Translations under genes and position numbers: made by a program | Shown here: piece after piece, positions 44,381-52,804 of the stretch | Layout of the letters: each line of letters begins with the position of its first letter | How positions within the stretch are numbered: position 1 is the first letter of the stretch | Origin: G963691835 sp963691835 | GTDB lineage: Bacteria; Pseudomonadota; Alphaproteobacteria; Thalassobaculales; Thalassobaculaceae | Direction: 5' to 3' | DNA length: 64,000 nucleotides | Assembly: GCA_963691835.1 (NCBI GenBank) | Contig: OY829383.1 | Span: forward strand, 4,588,001-4,652,000 | The notes under the pieces: generated by a model | What the model saw: only the letters and a program-made list of their open reading frames with translations | Told to the model about the DNA's origin: nothing | Databases searched by the model: none

Positions 44381-44492
44381 GACAGCCTCCCTTTCCGGTT
44401 TCCGGGGGCCTTCTTTGGGATCAGCCCGCCTTGTCCTGCAGATACTTAGGCTTGCCGCCGCCCGCGTCGATGCGCGGCCGGTTCGGCTCCAC

Positions 44493-45029
44493 CTACGTCA
44501 GCGCCGTCACCGGACGCATGGTTTCCATCGACCGACGCGCCAAGCGCTGATAGTCCGCCGTGCCGGCACGCTTCCAGTCAATCTCCTTGTCCGACATCTC
44601 GCGAATGATCTTGGCCGGTGTGCCAGCGACAAGTGTCCGCGCGGGAACCTCGAAACCCGCCTTGACGAAGGCGGACGCGGCGACAAACCCGCTTTCGCCG
44701 ATAACGGCACCATCCATGACCACCGCGTTCATCCCAACCAAGGCGTTCCGGCAAACGCGGCAGCCGTGGAGGACGGCGCCGTGCCCGATGTGGCCGTCGA
44801 CCTCGATCACCGTCTCCGTGTCCGGGAATCCGTGCATGACACAGGTATCCTGAAGGTTCGACCCGGCCTCCATGATCAACCGCCCGAAGTCTCCCCGCAT
44901 AACGGCGCCGGGGCCCACGTAGCAGTTCTCCCCCACAATCGCGTCGCCTATCAGAACGGCGGTGGGATGGACAAACGCAGTCGGATGGATGACCGGCCGC
45001 ACCCCATCGATCTCGTAGACAAAAGGCAT
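44493..45029 (-). CDS. paaY: PaaY-like hexapeptide-repeat thioesterase, ending at an early amber codon
   Basis: A left-handed beta-helix protein close to PaaY, a thioesterase that clears dead-end CoA esters of the phenylacetate pathway. From ATG 45029 it reads MPFVYEIDGVRPVI, then FVHPTAVLIGD, MRGDFGR, CVMHGFPDTET, DGHIGHGAVLHGC and GMNAVVMDGAV, with the metal-binding His residues of gamma-carbonic-anhydrase-like proteins. It stops at TAG 44493-44495 after PVTALT, yet the same frame goes on with VEPNRPRIDAGGGKPKYLQ to TGA 44421-44423, a natural-looking PaaY tail. So the last 23 residues are lost by a nonsense change. The catalytic core is whole. It is divergent from paaI with a PaaX-like site between. 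Confidence 0.88.
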   Translation of the reverse strand: MPFVYEIDGVRPVIHPTAFVHPTAVLIGDAIVGENCYVGPGAVMRGDFGRLIMEAGSNLQDTCVMHGFPDTETVIEVDGHIGHGAVLHGCRVCRNALVGMNAVVMDGAVIGESGFVAASAFVKAGFEVPARTLVAGTPAKIIREMSDKEIDWKRAGTADYQRLARRSMETMRPVTALT

Positions 45030-45065
45030 GATGGATTCCCGTTCGTTGGAGAACGCAACCAACTT

Positions 45066-45106
45066 ATGATACACATGATCAAAATCAAATATGTGATTCG
45101 TATCAT
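45066..45106. promoter_or_regulatory. Candidate PaaX operator between paaY and paaI
   Basis: In an AT-rich stretch, ATGATAC (45066-45072) is inverted by GTATCAT (45100-45106). The right half contains TATGTGATTCGTATC (45089-45103), which I match to the E. coli PaaX consensus WWTRTGATTCGYGWT with two differences. paaX is in the operon to the right, so both divergent units would be repressed until phenylacetyl-CoA appears. Confidence 0.55.
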
Positions 45107-45219
45107 GAATTGAATTTCATTTGTGAAGAATCGATAATATCTATTTGACCATAAAAGAAAAAATTGTCGAATATATTTGATACAGAAAATCCAGAAACCG
45201 CGCGCTTGAGGGGGAAGAC

Positions 45220-45684
45220 GTGGACGAACAAACGAAGACACGAATGGTGACCGACGTCCTGTTCGCTCGGGACCGGGCGAGCCGGGCCATGGGCATGCGC
45301 ATTGTGGACGTGGCACCGGGTTTCGCCAAGCTTACGATGCCGGTCCAACGCCACATGGTCCAAGGACATGGTAGCTGCCACGGGGGTGTGATCTTCACTC
45401 TAGCGGACAGTGCGTTCGCCTTCGCGTGCAACGGCCGGAACGTCACCTCCGTCGCGCAGTCCTGTGACATCGACTTCGTCGCCCCAGCCAAGCTCGACGA
45501 TGTATTGGTCGCCGAAGCTCAGGAACGGCATCTCGGCGGGCGGTCCGGCGTCTACGACGTCACGGTCTCCCGGGAGGCCGACAGCACCGTCATTGCCCTC
45601 TTCCGCGGCCGGTCCCGGGCGCTTCGCGGCTACAACGTCCCGAACCTTGAAGAAAACGCGGCAACGGGGGGAGCCTCATCATGA
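45220..45684 (+). CDS. paaI: Hydroxyphenylacetyl-CoA thioesterase PaaI
   Basis: A hot-dog-fold thioesterase of 154 residues that releases CoA from ring-hydroxylated phenylacetyl-CoA side products. The active-site region is MVQGHGSCHGGVIFTLADSAFAF with the catalytic Asp, followed by VTSVAQSCDIDFVAPAKLDD. The start is a GTG at 45220. The stop overlaps the paaK start by four bases (ATGA), so the genes are coupled. It is first in the paaI-paaK-paaX operon. Confidence 0.93.
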   Translation: MDEQTKTRMVTDVLFARDRASRAMGMRIVDVAPGFAKLTMPVQRHMVQGHGSCHGGVIFTLADSAFAFACNGRNVTSVAQSCDIDFVAPAKLDDVLVAEAQERHLGGRSGVYDVTVSREADSTVIALFRGRSRALRGYNVPNLEENAATGGASS

Positions 45685-46973
45685 CCTTGACCAGCGGGCT
45701 TGACCCGATCGAAACGGCAAGCCGCGATGAAATCACGGCCCTTCAGACGGAACGGATGGCGTGGACCCTCCGCCATGCCTACGAGAACGTCCCGCACTAC
45801 ACCCGCAAATTCGATCAGCATGGCGTCCACCCAGACGATTTCCAGGAGATCGGGGACATCGCGAAGTTTCCCTTCACCACCAAAGAGGATCTACGCGAAA
45901 CCTATCCCTTCGGCATGTTCGCCGTCCCGCGGGAGCAGATCACCCGCATCCATGCCTCCAGCGGGACAACCGGCAAACCGACCGTCGTCGGCTACACGGC
46001 GCGGGACATCGACAACTGGGCGGACCTCGTAGCGCGCTCCATCTATGCCAGCGGCGGCCGCCCGGGCGACATGATCCACGTGTCATACGGTTACGGCCTC
46101 TTCACCGGGGGCCTCGGCGCTCATTACGGCGGGGAGCGCCTTGGCTGTACGGTCATTCCCATGTCCGGCGGGCAGACGGAGAAGCAGGTCGCGCTCATCC
46201 GCGACTTCCGGCCCGACATCATCATGATCACCCCGTCCTACATGCTGGCCATGGCCGACGAGATGGACCGCCAGGGACTGAGCGCCGAAGAATGCTCCCT
46301 CCGCATCGGGATCTTCGGCGCGGAGCCCTGGACGGAGAACATGCGCTCAGCGATCGAAGACCGGACAGGATTGAGTGCCGTCGACATCTACGGCCTGTCC
46401 GAGGTCATGGGACCCGGTGTCGCGAACGAGTGTGTGGAGACCAAGGACGGCCTTCATATCTGGGAAGACCACTTCTTCCCCGAAACAATCGATCCAGAGT
46501 CCGGCGCTTCGGTCGCCGACGGCGGCTTGGGAGAGTTGTGCTTCACCACGCTCACCAAGGAAGCGCTTCCGATCATCCGCTACCGGACACGGGATCTGAC
46601 GCGTCTGCTGCCCGGAACCGCCCGGACCATGCGCCGGATGGAGAAGGTCACGGGACGGTCCGACGACATGATGATCGTCCGCGGCGTCAATGTCTTCCCG
46701 ACCCAGATTGAAGAGCTGATCCTCGCGGACAACCGGTTGGCGCCGCATTACCAGATCGAGCTTCGGCGTGACGGCGCTTTGGATTCCATGACAGTACTGG
46801 TGGAAGCGGCACCCGATGCCCCCGTCAGCACCCGTTCGGAGGCAGGTGGCGCTCTTTCAGCGGCGATAAAATCGATGATCGGTGTAACAGCCGCGGTGGA
46901 CGTTCGCGACGAGGGAGCCGTCGAGCGATCGATCGGCAAGGCAAAACGCGTCGTCGACCTTCGAAAGCTCTAG
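45681..46973 (+). CDS. paaK: Phenylacetate-CoA ligase
   Basis: Activates phenylacetate to phenylacetyl-CoA with ATP, the first step of the aerobic paa pathway. The 430 residues include the P-loop HASSGTTGKPTVVGYT, the adenine site DIYGLSEVMGPG, TRDLTRLL and the C-terminal GRSDDMMIVRGVNVFPTQIE, all PaaK marks. The ring-oxidising genes paaABCDE are not in this window. It is coupled to paaI and followed 10 bases later by paaX. Confidence 0.96.
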   Translation: MTLTSGLDPIETASRDEITALQTERMAWTLRHAYENVPHYTRKFDQHGVHPDDFQEIGDIAKFPFTTKEDLRETYPFGMFAVPREQITRIHASSGTTGKPTVVGYTARDIDNWADLVARSIYASGGRPGDMIHVSYGYGLFTGGLGAHYGGERLGCTVIPMSGGQTEKQVALIRDFRPDIIMITPSYMLAMADEMDRQGLSAEECSLRIGIFGAEPWTENMRSAIEDRTGLSAVDIYGLSEVMGPGVANECVETKDGLHIWEDHFFPETIDPESGASVADGGLGELCFTTLTKEALPIIRYRTRDLTRLLPGTARTMRRMEKVTGRSDDMMIVRGVNVFPTQIEELILADNRLAPHYQIELRRDGALDSMTVLVEAAPDAPVSTRSEAGGALSAAIKSMIGVTAAVDVRDEGAVERSIGKAKRVVDLRKL

Positions 46974-46983
46974 GGACGGACCG

Positions 46984-47940
46984 ATGGCCGCGTCACAGCC
47001 TCCCAACCCGCCTTCGGCCCTGCTCGCCCGCGTCCTGGAACAGACCGAACTTCGGGCCAAGTCCGCGATCGTGACGGCGTTTGGTGACGTTGTCCTGCCC
47101 CGAGGCGGCAGCACGTGGCTCGGCTCCGTCATCCGAATGCTCGAGCCATTGGGCATCGGCGAACGGGTTGTGAGAACGGCGGTTTTCCGCCTCGCCCAGG
47201 ACGGCACACTGACCGCGAGCCAACGGGGACGACGGAGCTTCTACGCGCTTACGGAGATCGGGAGATCCGCATTCGAGAGGGCGGAAAGCCGGATCTATGC
47301 CTCTGCCGTCTCCGCGTGGTCGGGGGATTGGACGCTGGTCATCCTGACCGGCGGGTTGTCGGGCGCCCGTCGCGACGCGGTCCGGCAGGACCTTGGTTGG
47401 ATGGGGTTCGCGGGCCTCTCTTCGGGCATCATGGCCCGCGCTGGCTCCCACGTCACCTCAGCGGAAAGGATCGTCCGGGAACACAAGGCTTCCGGTCAGG
47501 CGGTCGTTCTATCGGCGCGGGCCGACGATCCGGATGCCCTCACCCCGATGCGCTCGCTGGTCGCGGATGCTTGGCCATTGGAAGATCTTGCGCGGGACTA
47601 CGCCGCATTTCTGTCGGTGTTCGGTGACGTCCGAAAACGCCTGGAGCACACAGAAGAGCCGTTGGAACCATCCTTGGCCCTGTCTTTGCGGCTTCTGTTG
47701 ATCCATGGCTACAGGCGGATCCTGCTGAAGGATCCGGATCTCCCCGTCGCCCTTCTTCCCGCAGGGTGGCCTGGGACGTCCGCACGGACGCTGACATCAG
47801 AGCTCTATAAGACGCTGGCTCCGCTCTCGGAGGCTGCCGCAGACAAGCTTCTCGAAACCGAGGACGGCCCGGCCCCGCCGCCAACACCCGCCACATCCCT
47901 GCGGTTCAGGGGCGGTGACGGCCAGGAGAGTGCGGCTTAG
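46984..47940 (+). CDS. paaX: Phenylacetate pathway repressor PaaX
   Basis: A 318-residue GntR-like repressor that leaves DNA on binding phenylacetyl-CoA. The N-terminal winged helix includes AKSAIVTAFGDVVLPRGGSTW, then VRTAVFRLAQDGTLTASQRG and RRSFYALTEIGRSAFE. The later ferredoxin-like and C-terminal parts carry GDWTLVILTGG and SLALSLRLLLIHGYRRILLKDPDLP. It lies at the end of the paaI-paaK operon, giving feedback control through the site at 45066-45106. The C-terminus is slightly longer than in E. coli and proline-rich. Confidence 0.94.
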   Translation: MAASQPPNPPSALLARVLEQTELRAKSAIVTAFGDVVLPRGGSTWLGSVIRMLEPLGIGERVVRTAVFRLAQDGTLTASQRGRRSFYALTEIGRSAFERAESRIYASAVSAWSGDWTLVILTGGLSGARRDAVRQDLGWMGFAGLSSGIMARAGSHVTSAERIVREHKASGQAVVLSARADDPDALTPMRSLVADAWPLEDLARDYAAFLSVFGDVRKRLEHTEEPLEPSLALSLRLLLIHGYRRILLKDPDLPVALLPAGWPGTSARTLTSELYKTLAPLSEAAADKLLETEDGPAPPPTPATSLRFRGGDGQESAA

Positions 47941-48019
47941 TGCTGGGCGGCACACCCGTAGACGGCCTTTCGACCGTTCCATAAACTTCAATTCCGTTCG
48001 CATGCATACGGTTTAAGTC

Positions 48020-49201
48020 ATGGCTGTCCAACGTCACCAAGTCGCGATCATTGGGGCTGGTCCCTCCGGCCTTCTGCTCGGCCAACACCTTCTCAAGAAC
48101 GGAATCGACGCCGTCATTCTGGAACGCAGAAGCCCCGAGTACGTGCTGAGCCGCATCCGGGCCGGCGTGCTGGAACAGGGAACCACGGACCAACTCCGGG
48201 CGGTGGGGTGCGGCGACCGGTTGGATAGCGAAGGGCTCGTTCACGGCGGTTTCGATCTGTGCATCAACGGCTTCCGGCATCGCATAGATCTGGAAGCGGG
48301 GACCGGCGGCAAGACCGTGAGCGTCTACGGCCAGACCGAGGTCACCCGCGACCTCATGGATGCGAGAGCCGCCGACGGTGGGCTGACGGTGTATGACGCG
48401 GACAGCGTGGCACTCCACGATCTCGACGGCTCCAGAGCGCGGGTGACCTACGAAAAAGACGGCCAAGCGCACGAGATTCATGCGGACTTCATCGCCGGAT
48501 GCGATGGTTTTCATGGGGTCAGCCGGCAGTCCGTACCGGACACGGCTTTGGGAACGTTTGAGCGGGTCTATCCCTTCGGTTGGCTCGGCGTTCTGGCGGA
48601 CGTTCCACCCGCCTCCGACGAGCTCATCTACGTGAAACACAGACGCGGATTCGCTCTCTGCTCCATGCGATCTCCCACCCGGAGCCGCTACTACATTCAA
48701 TGCCGGGCCGACGAGCCGGTCGATGCCTGGACCGACGACGCCTTCTGGGACGAAATCAGAGACCGGCTGGATCCGGAAACAGCCGAGTCCCTGGTGACCG
48801 GACCATCGATTGAGAAGAGCGTGGCCCCGCTTCGGAGTTTCGTGGCGGAGCCCATGCGCTTTGGCCGGCTGTTCTTGGCCGGGGACGCCGCCCACATCGT
48901 CCCGCCGACGGGTGCCAAGGGGCTCAACCTTGCGGCAAGCGATGTGCACTACCTGTCTCGGGCGTTGATCGAATACTTCGGCGAGGGCTCGTCCGCCGGT
49001 ATCGACACATATTCCGCCCGCGCCTTGGCCCGGGTTTGGAAAGCGGAAAGGTTCTCCTGGTGGATGACCACAATGCTCCACCGCTTCGATAGTGACGACG
49101 GGTTTGCCCGCCGCATTCACGACGCCGAACTGGCGTATCTGGTCGACTCTCCGGCGGCTCAGGCCGCCCTCGCAGAGAACTATGTCGGCCTGCCTTACTG
49201 A
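48020..49201 (+). CDS. pobA: 4-hydroxybenzoate 3-monooxygenase
   Basis: FAD- and NADPH-dependent hydroxylase that turns 4-hydroxybenzoate into protocatechuate. The 393 residues have the family length. The FAD sites are VAIIGAGPSGLLLGQHL and LFLAGDAAHIVPPTGAKGLN, with the middle motif FIAGCDGFHGVSRQ; SRIRAGVLEQGTTDQLRAVG is typical of PobA. It is 80 bases after paaX on the same strand but not clearly in its operon. No pobR gene is beside it. Confidence 0.96.
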   Translation: MAVQRHQVAIIGAGPSGLLLGQHLLKNGIDAVILERRSPEYVLSRIRAGVLEQGTTDQLRAVGCGDRLDSEGLVHGGFDLCINGFRHRIDLEAGTGGKTVSVYGQTEVTRDLMDARAADGGLTVYDADSVALHDLDGSRARVTYEKDGQAHEIHADFIAGCDGFHGVSRQSVPDTALGTFERVYPFGWLGVLADVPPASDELIYVKHRRGFALCSMRSPTRSRYYIQCRADEPVDAWTDDAFWDEIRDRLDPETAESLVTGPSIEKSVAPLRSFVAEPMRFGRLFLAGDAAHIVPPTGAKGLNLAASDVHYLSRALIEYFGEGSSAGIDTYSARALARVWKAERFSWWMTTMLHRFDSDDGFARRIHDAELAYLVDSPAAQAALAENYVGLPY

Positions 49202-49401
49202 CTTTAAGGTCGGTTAGTCGTAGGCGGCATTCAGCATTCGGCTTTCTGAATCACGTAAGACCATCAAAACAAAATCCGAATCGGAATATCATCGAACAAT
49301 ATGCGAAGTCTTATTGGATTTTGATTGATGTTCGACAGGCGACCCCCTACTTTCAGACTCGGTCACCCAATGACCCTAGGGGCCTAATTATTCCGCCCGA
49401 A

Positions 49402-49457
49402 GCGATGGCCGGCCCCAGCTCCCGAAACGCGTCAAACCGGCCATCGCCCCTTTCCTA
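49402..49457 (+). ncRNA. Long hairpin with C-rich loop, first of two related copies (small RNA 3' end or pobA terminator)
   Basis: Perfect 11-base-pair stem GCGATGGCCGG (49402-49412) with CCGGCCATCGC (49437-49447) around a 24-base loop, followed by CCCCTTTCC. The loop shares CCC, TCCCGAA, CGC and TCAA in the same order with the copy at 49656. A small hairpin GGTCA-CCCAA-TGACC lies 27 bases before it (49361-49375). I see no good promoter nearby, so it may be the pobA terminator or the end of a small RNA starting near 49350. Confidence 0.5.
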
Positions 49458-49602
49458 TCCATCCCGATAGATGCACCGAACATCGGTGATTTTCACATAA
49501 CCCATTATGATTATGCCTATTTTATCCCCGAACCACAAAACCTCTGACTTAATGAAACGCGAAACGTTTTTTCGGTTGACGAATGAAAAGTATAATGCCA
49601 TT

Positions 49603-49718
49603 TTCACCATAGATCGCGTGACGATCAACCCAGTGGGCTCTCACAAGGAGCTCCGAGCGATGGCCGGTCCCTCACCATCCCGAATCGCCTCAACCCGGCC
49701 ATCGCTCTTTTTTCTTTT
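49603..49718 (+). ncRNA. Candidate small RNA, about 115 bases, with strong terminator
   Basis: A TATAAT (49591-49596) is followed by a likely start near 49603. The RNA would fold into GATCG-CGTGA-CGATC (49612-49626), GGGCTC/GAGCTC (49635-49653), then a 13-base-pair stem GAGCGATGGCCGG (49655-49667) with CCGGCCATCGCTC (49695-49707), ending in TTTTTTCTTTT, a complete rho-independent terminator. The long loop is C-rich and single-stranded (TCCCTCACCATCCCGAATC), able to pair with ribosome sites. No believable protein is encoded. A -35 box is not obvious. It is next to a LysR gene and has a sister hairpin 254 bases upstream, a layout like the tandem AbcR small RNAs of Rhizobiales; kinship is only a suggestion. 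Confidence 0.55.
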
Positions 49719-49761
49719 CACATTAAAATCTGAAAGTGCGGCAAGCCGATCTGACGCTTGG

Positions 49762-50685
49762 TCAGTCCGTCCTGGTTTCGCTTTGCTCGGTCGCGTTCGC
49801 CGCATCCACCAGCCATCGGGCGACCCGCCGCGCGGCGGCCGATATCGGACGGCCTTTCGGGGTGCATAGGTAGTACCCCGCACCGGCTCCCCGCATCGGA
49901 CCGAACGGCGCGATCAGGGTTCCGCTGGCAAGCCTCACATCCACGAGCGGGCTTCTCCCCATGGCCAGCCCAAGTCCGCTCTCCGCCGCAGCCAGAATTT
50001 GTTCCTGCGACTCAAGGCGCACAGCTTTCGACGGATCAGGCGGCGTCAGCCCGTGAGCCGCGGCCCACTCCTCCCATTCCTGGGGGAAATAGTCATTCAC
50101 GATGACCCGCATGCCCGCGACGCTGTCGGGCGACAGCGGTTGCGTGAAGGTTTTTACGAACTCCGGAGACGCGACGGGCATCGCCGTTTCAGACATCAGG
50201 AAACTGGCGTCCATCTCTGGCCAACCGCCAGCACCATGGCGAACAGCCAGATCGACCTGTTCTCGCTTCAGGTCTATCCGGCGCGTGGTGGTGACGAGCT
50301 GAAGATCGATCTCAGGGCGTGCCACCTCAAATGCCGAAAGCTTCGGGATCAGCCAGAAGATCGCCAGGGACGGCGGCAGCGTCAGCGAAACACGGGTACG
50401 GTCCTGCCCGCCCATAAGCGCGCGGGTCGCCTCCCCTATTCGGCCCAGTGCTGGGTCGATATCCTCGAAGTACCAGCTGCCCGCCTCCGTCAGAGAAACC
50501 CTGGAGCCGGCCCTCTCGAAGAGGGAAACGTGCAGGAAGTCCTCCAGCTTGCGAATCTGATGGGAGATTGCTGACTCCGTCAGCCCGAGTTCCTCCGCCG
50601 CATCCCGAAACCGCCCCCGGCGGGCAGCGGCCCGGAAGGCGCGCAGGGCGGCGAACGGCGGGAGGATGTCATTGGGTTCGGCCAT
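49762..50685 (-). CDS. LysR-family regulator, GcvA type
   Basis: A 307-residue regulator. The N-terminal helix-turn-helix is LRAFRAAARRGRFRDAAEEL followed by TESAISHQIRKLEDFLHVSLFERAG; the rest is a periplasmic-binding-like effector domain with VDLAVRHGAGGWPEMDASFL, a GcvA-group mark. It is divergent from the CmcJ-type oxidoreductase gene with 148 bases between, and a 21-base palindrome lies at its own start. It likely controls that gene and itself. The effector is unknown. Confidence 0.9.
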   Translation of the reverse strand: MAEPNDILPPFAALRAFRAAARRGRFRDAAEELGLTESAISHQIRKLEDFLHVSLFERAGSRVSLTEAGSWYFEDIDPALGRIGEATRALMGGQDRTRVSLTLPPSLAIFWLIPKLSAFEVARPEIDLQLVTTTRRIDLKREQVDLAVRHGAGGWPEMDASFLMSETAMPVASPEFVKTFTQPLSPDSVAGMRVIVNDYFPQEWEEWAAAHGLTPPDPSKAVRLESQEQILAAAESGLGLAMGRSPLVDVRLASGTLIAPFGPMRGAGAGYYLCTPKGRPISAAARRVARWLVDAANATEQSETRTD

Positions 50686-50700
50686 GCCTCAGTCTGGCGC

Positions 50701-50721
50701 ACCTTGAATTTTCGTCAAGGT
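50701..50721. promoter_or_regulatory. LysR-type binding palindrome
   Basis: Perfect inverted repeat ACCTTGA (50701-50707) and TCAAGGT (50715-50721) with 7 bases between; it contains the T-N11-A core of LysR boxes. It is 15 bases upstream of the LysR start and 113 bases upstream of the divergent CmcJ-type gene, ideal for autorepression and activation. Confidence 0.7.
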
Positions 50722-50833
50722 AGCTTGCGTCCAATTCTCTCGTCTTTAGGGCGGCAGTTCCCAACTCTTGGTCATGAACGAACCGCCCGGCGCCGCCTGA
50801 GCCCCGCCGTGGCCCTGATAAGGAGAGAGGACA

Positions 50834-51685
50834 ATGTCCGCAGTCGCTCTTGCAGATACCGCCGTCGCCCAGGTGCCCAGCGTCACCGCGACCGTGAACC
50901 AAATCGTTCCAAAAGCCGAGAAACCAGCGGTCTTCGCCGTAGCACCGGAAGACGGTGACAATACCCGTGCCGCTGAGTACCAGCAGGTCGAGGTCGAGGT
51001 GCATGACGCCCGCGCGATCGGTGAGCCGTTGTCGGTCGACGACCAGGGTTTTGATCTCGTCACCAACGAGACCGAGGTCGAGGACTTCTATGACGACGAG
51101 GAAGTCACCCGCGTCTTCTATCCCGAGGTTGAGGCCATTTTGAAAGCCCGGACCGGTGCGAAAGAGGTTCTGATTTTCGATCACACCCGCCGCGTCGATA
51201 CCGGCCATCAGGACGGCGGTCGCAAGAACAACGCGCGCGGCCCGGTCCGGACGGTTCACAACGACTACACCGAGAAGTCAGGCCCCCAGCGGGTTCGTGA
51301 TCTGGTCGACCCGGCGGACGTGGACACCTGGCTGGACGGACGGTTCGCCGTCGTGAACCTGTGGCGGACCATCGCCGGTCCCGTCGAGACCGCGCCCCTC
51401 GCCATTGCGGACGCCCGGCACATGGGCCCGAACGACTTCGTCGCCACCGATCTCGTCTACAAGGATCGGGTCGGAGAGATCTATGACGTCGCGCCGAACC
51501 CGGAGCAGAAATGGTACTATGTGCCTTGGCTCCAGCCGCATGAGGCGCTTCTGATCAAGTGCTATGACAGTGCCACGGACGGGACCGCGCGGTTTACAGC
51601 GCACACCGCCTTCGACGATCCGACGACCCCGGCCGGCGCACCGCCGCGGGAAAGCATCGAAGTGCGGGCCCTGCTCCGCTTCTGA
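50834..51685 (+). CDS. CmcJ/NvfI-family oxidoreductase
   Basis: A 283-residue protein of the CmcJ/NvfI group, relatives of enzymes that modify secondary metabolites (cephamycin methoxylation, fungal meroterpenoids) and probable Fe(II)/2-oxoglutarate-type oxygenases. Marks are EVLIFDHTRR, RTVHNDYTEKSGPQRV, FAVVNLWRTI, YYVPWLQPHEALLIKCYDS and FTAHTAFDDP. It starts MSAVALADTAVAQV. It is divergent from a LysR gene and followed by a strong hairpin. The real substrate in bacteria is not known. Confidence 0.83.
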   Translation: MSAVALADTAVAQVPSVTATVNQIVPKAEKPAVFAVAPEDGDNTRAAEYQQVEVEVHDARAIGEPLSVDDQGFDLVTNETEVEDFYDDEEVTRVFYPEVEAILKARTGAKEVLIFDHTRRVDTGHQDGGRKNNARGPVRTVHNDYTEKSGPQRVRDLVDPADVDTWLDGRFAVVNLWRTIAGPVETAPLAIADARHMGPNDFVATDLVYKDRVGEIYDVAPNPEQKWYYVPWLQPHEALLIKCYDSATDGTARFTAHTAFDDPTTPAGAPPRESIEVRALLRF

Positions 51686-51694
51686 TCCAAAATC

Positions 51695-51730
51695 AGCAAC
51701 CGGGGGATGCGATCAGCACCCCCGGTTGCT
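51695..51730 (+). terminator. Terminator hairpin after the CmcJ-type gene
   Basis: Perfect 12-base-pair stem AGCAACCGGGGG (51695-51706) with CCCCCGGTTGCT (51719-51730), 12-base loop, followed by TGCGTTTCGG. The T-run is weak, but stem strength and position after the stop support termination. Confidence 0.72.
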
Positions 51731-51808
51731 TGCGTTTCGGCATGCCCTCTTGCGCGGAGGATTTCGCCGGGCCAGCCTCTCCCAAAATTCGGATCGGGGA
51801 GGATTGGC

Positions 51809-52765
51809 ATGATCGAGTTTCAAAGGGTGGGCATGATTGGCGCGGGGCTGATGGGTCATGCCTTGGCTCTGGTCCACGCTCTGGGCGGCAGTCAGGTGCG
51901 CCTTCAGGACGTTTCACCGGAGCAGCTCGAGCGCGCGCCAACCCTTATCGCAGAAGCGCTCGACACACTGATTGAAGCCGGACTTGTCGAGGCAGCGGAG
52001 AAGAGTGCTGTTCTGGCGCGCATCCACCCGACACCCGACATCGCTGAAGCCGTTGCAGACGCCCAGCTCATCGTCGAAGCCGTCGTTGAGAATGTGGAGG
52101 TCAAGCGAACCGTCTACGCCGCGATCGACGCGGCAGCCCCGGCGGATGCGATCCTGGCGTCGAACACCTCGCACCTGGATCCCTTCCCGCTCATCCCAGA
52201 CGCCCGCCAAGCCACGTCGGCCATCACGCACTGGTACACACCGCCCTACATCCTGGACCTGGTCGATGTCTGTGCCGGACCTAAGGCGGATCGCTCGATC
52301 GCGGAACGGCTTCGGGACTTCTACCTCGCCATCGGCAAGAAACCCGTCGTGTTCGACACAGTCCTGCCGGGTTACATCGCCAACCGCCTCCAAGCGGCGA
52401 TGAGCCTTGAGATCTACCATCTGATGGACGAAGGCCTGGTGACCGCCGACATGGTCGACGACTCGATCAAGTACGGTCTCGCGTTGCGGATGGCCACGCT
52501 CGGGCATCTTAAGAAAGCGGACTTCACGGGCATCGACATGATCCGTCGGGCCATGGCGAACGGCATGTACGAAGCGCCTGCCCCCCGCCCGACCAGCCCC
52601 TCCATCGAGAAGCTCGTGGACGATGGCCGCCTCGGCGTGATGGCCGGAGCCGGGTTCTTCGACTACGGGGGCCGAAGCCCGGAAGAGCTCTTCAAGGAGC
52701 GGGATCGTGGTTTGCTGGCGATGAAGAAGCTGGTGGACGAAATCGAAAAGAAGCATCCGCTCTGA
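51809..52765 (+). CDS. 3-hydroxyacyl-CoA dehydrogenase family protein
   Basis: A 318-residue NAD-dependent dehydrogenase. The nucleotide-binding start is VGMIGAGLMGHALALVHALG, followed by LIVEAVVENVEVKRTVYAAI and LASNTSHLDPFPL; the catalytic His is in ITHWYTPPYI and the C-terminal domain in LPGYIANRLQAAM. It fits the short, single-function branch that includes lambda-crystallin- and carnitine-dehydrogenase-like enzymes, so the substrate may be a hydroxy acid rather than a CoA ester. ATG 51809 has GGGAGG 7 bases upstream. The deacetylase gene follows 39 bases later. Confidence 0.87.
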   Translation: MIEFQRVGMIGAGLMGHALALVHALGGSQVRLQDVSPEQLERAPTLIAEALDTLIEAGLVEAAEKSAVLARIHPTPDIAEAVADAQLIVEAVVENVEVKRTVYAAIDAAAPADAILASNTSHLDPFPLIPDARQATSAITHWYTPPYILDLVDVCAGPKADRSIAERLRDFYLAIGKKPVVFDTVLPGYIANRLQAAMSLEIYHLMDEGLVTADMVDDSIKYGLALRMATLGHLKKADFTGIDMIRRAMANGMYEAPAPRPTSPSIEKLVDDGRLGVMAGAGFFDYGGRSPEELFKERDRGLLAMKKLVDEIEKKHPL

Positions 52766-52804
52766 CGTTTCCTCTTTCCTGTCTGGTCCGGAAGGACTCG
52801 CGCC

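Noticed and set aside
49507..49869. 120-codon + frame after pobA
   Set aside because: It runs through the small RNA terminator hairpin into the LysR gene and has no recognisable protein features.
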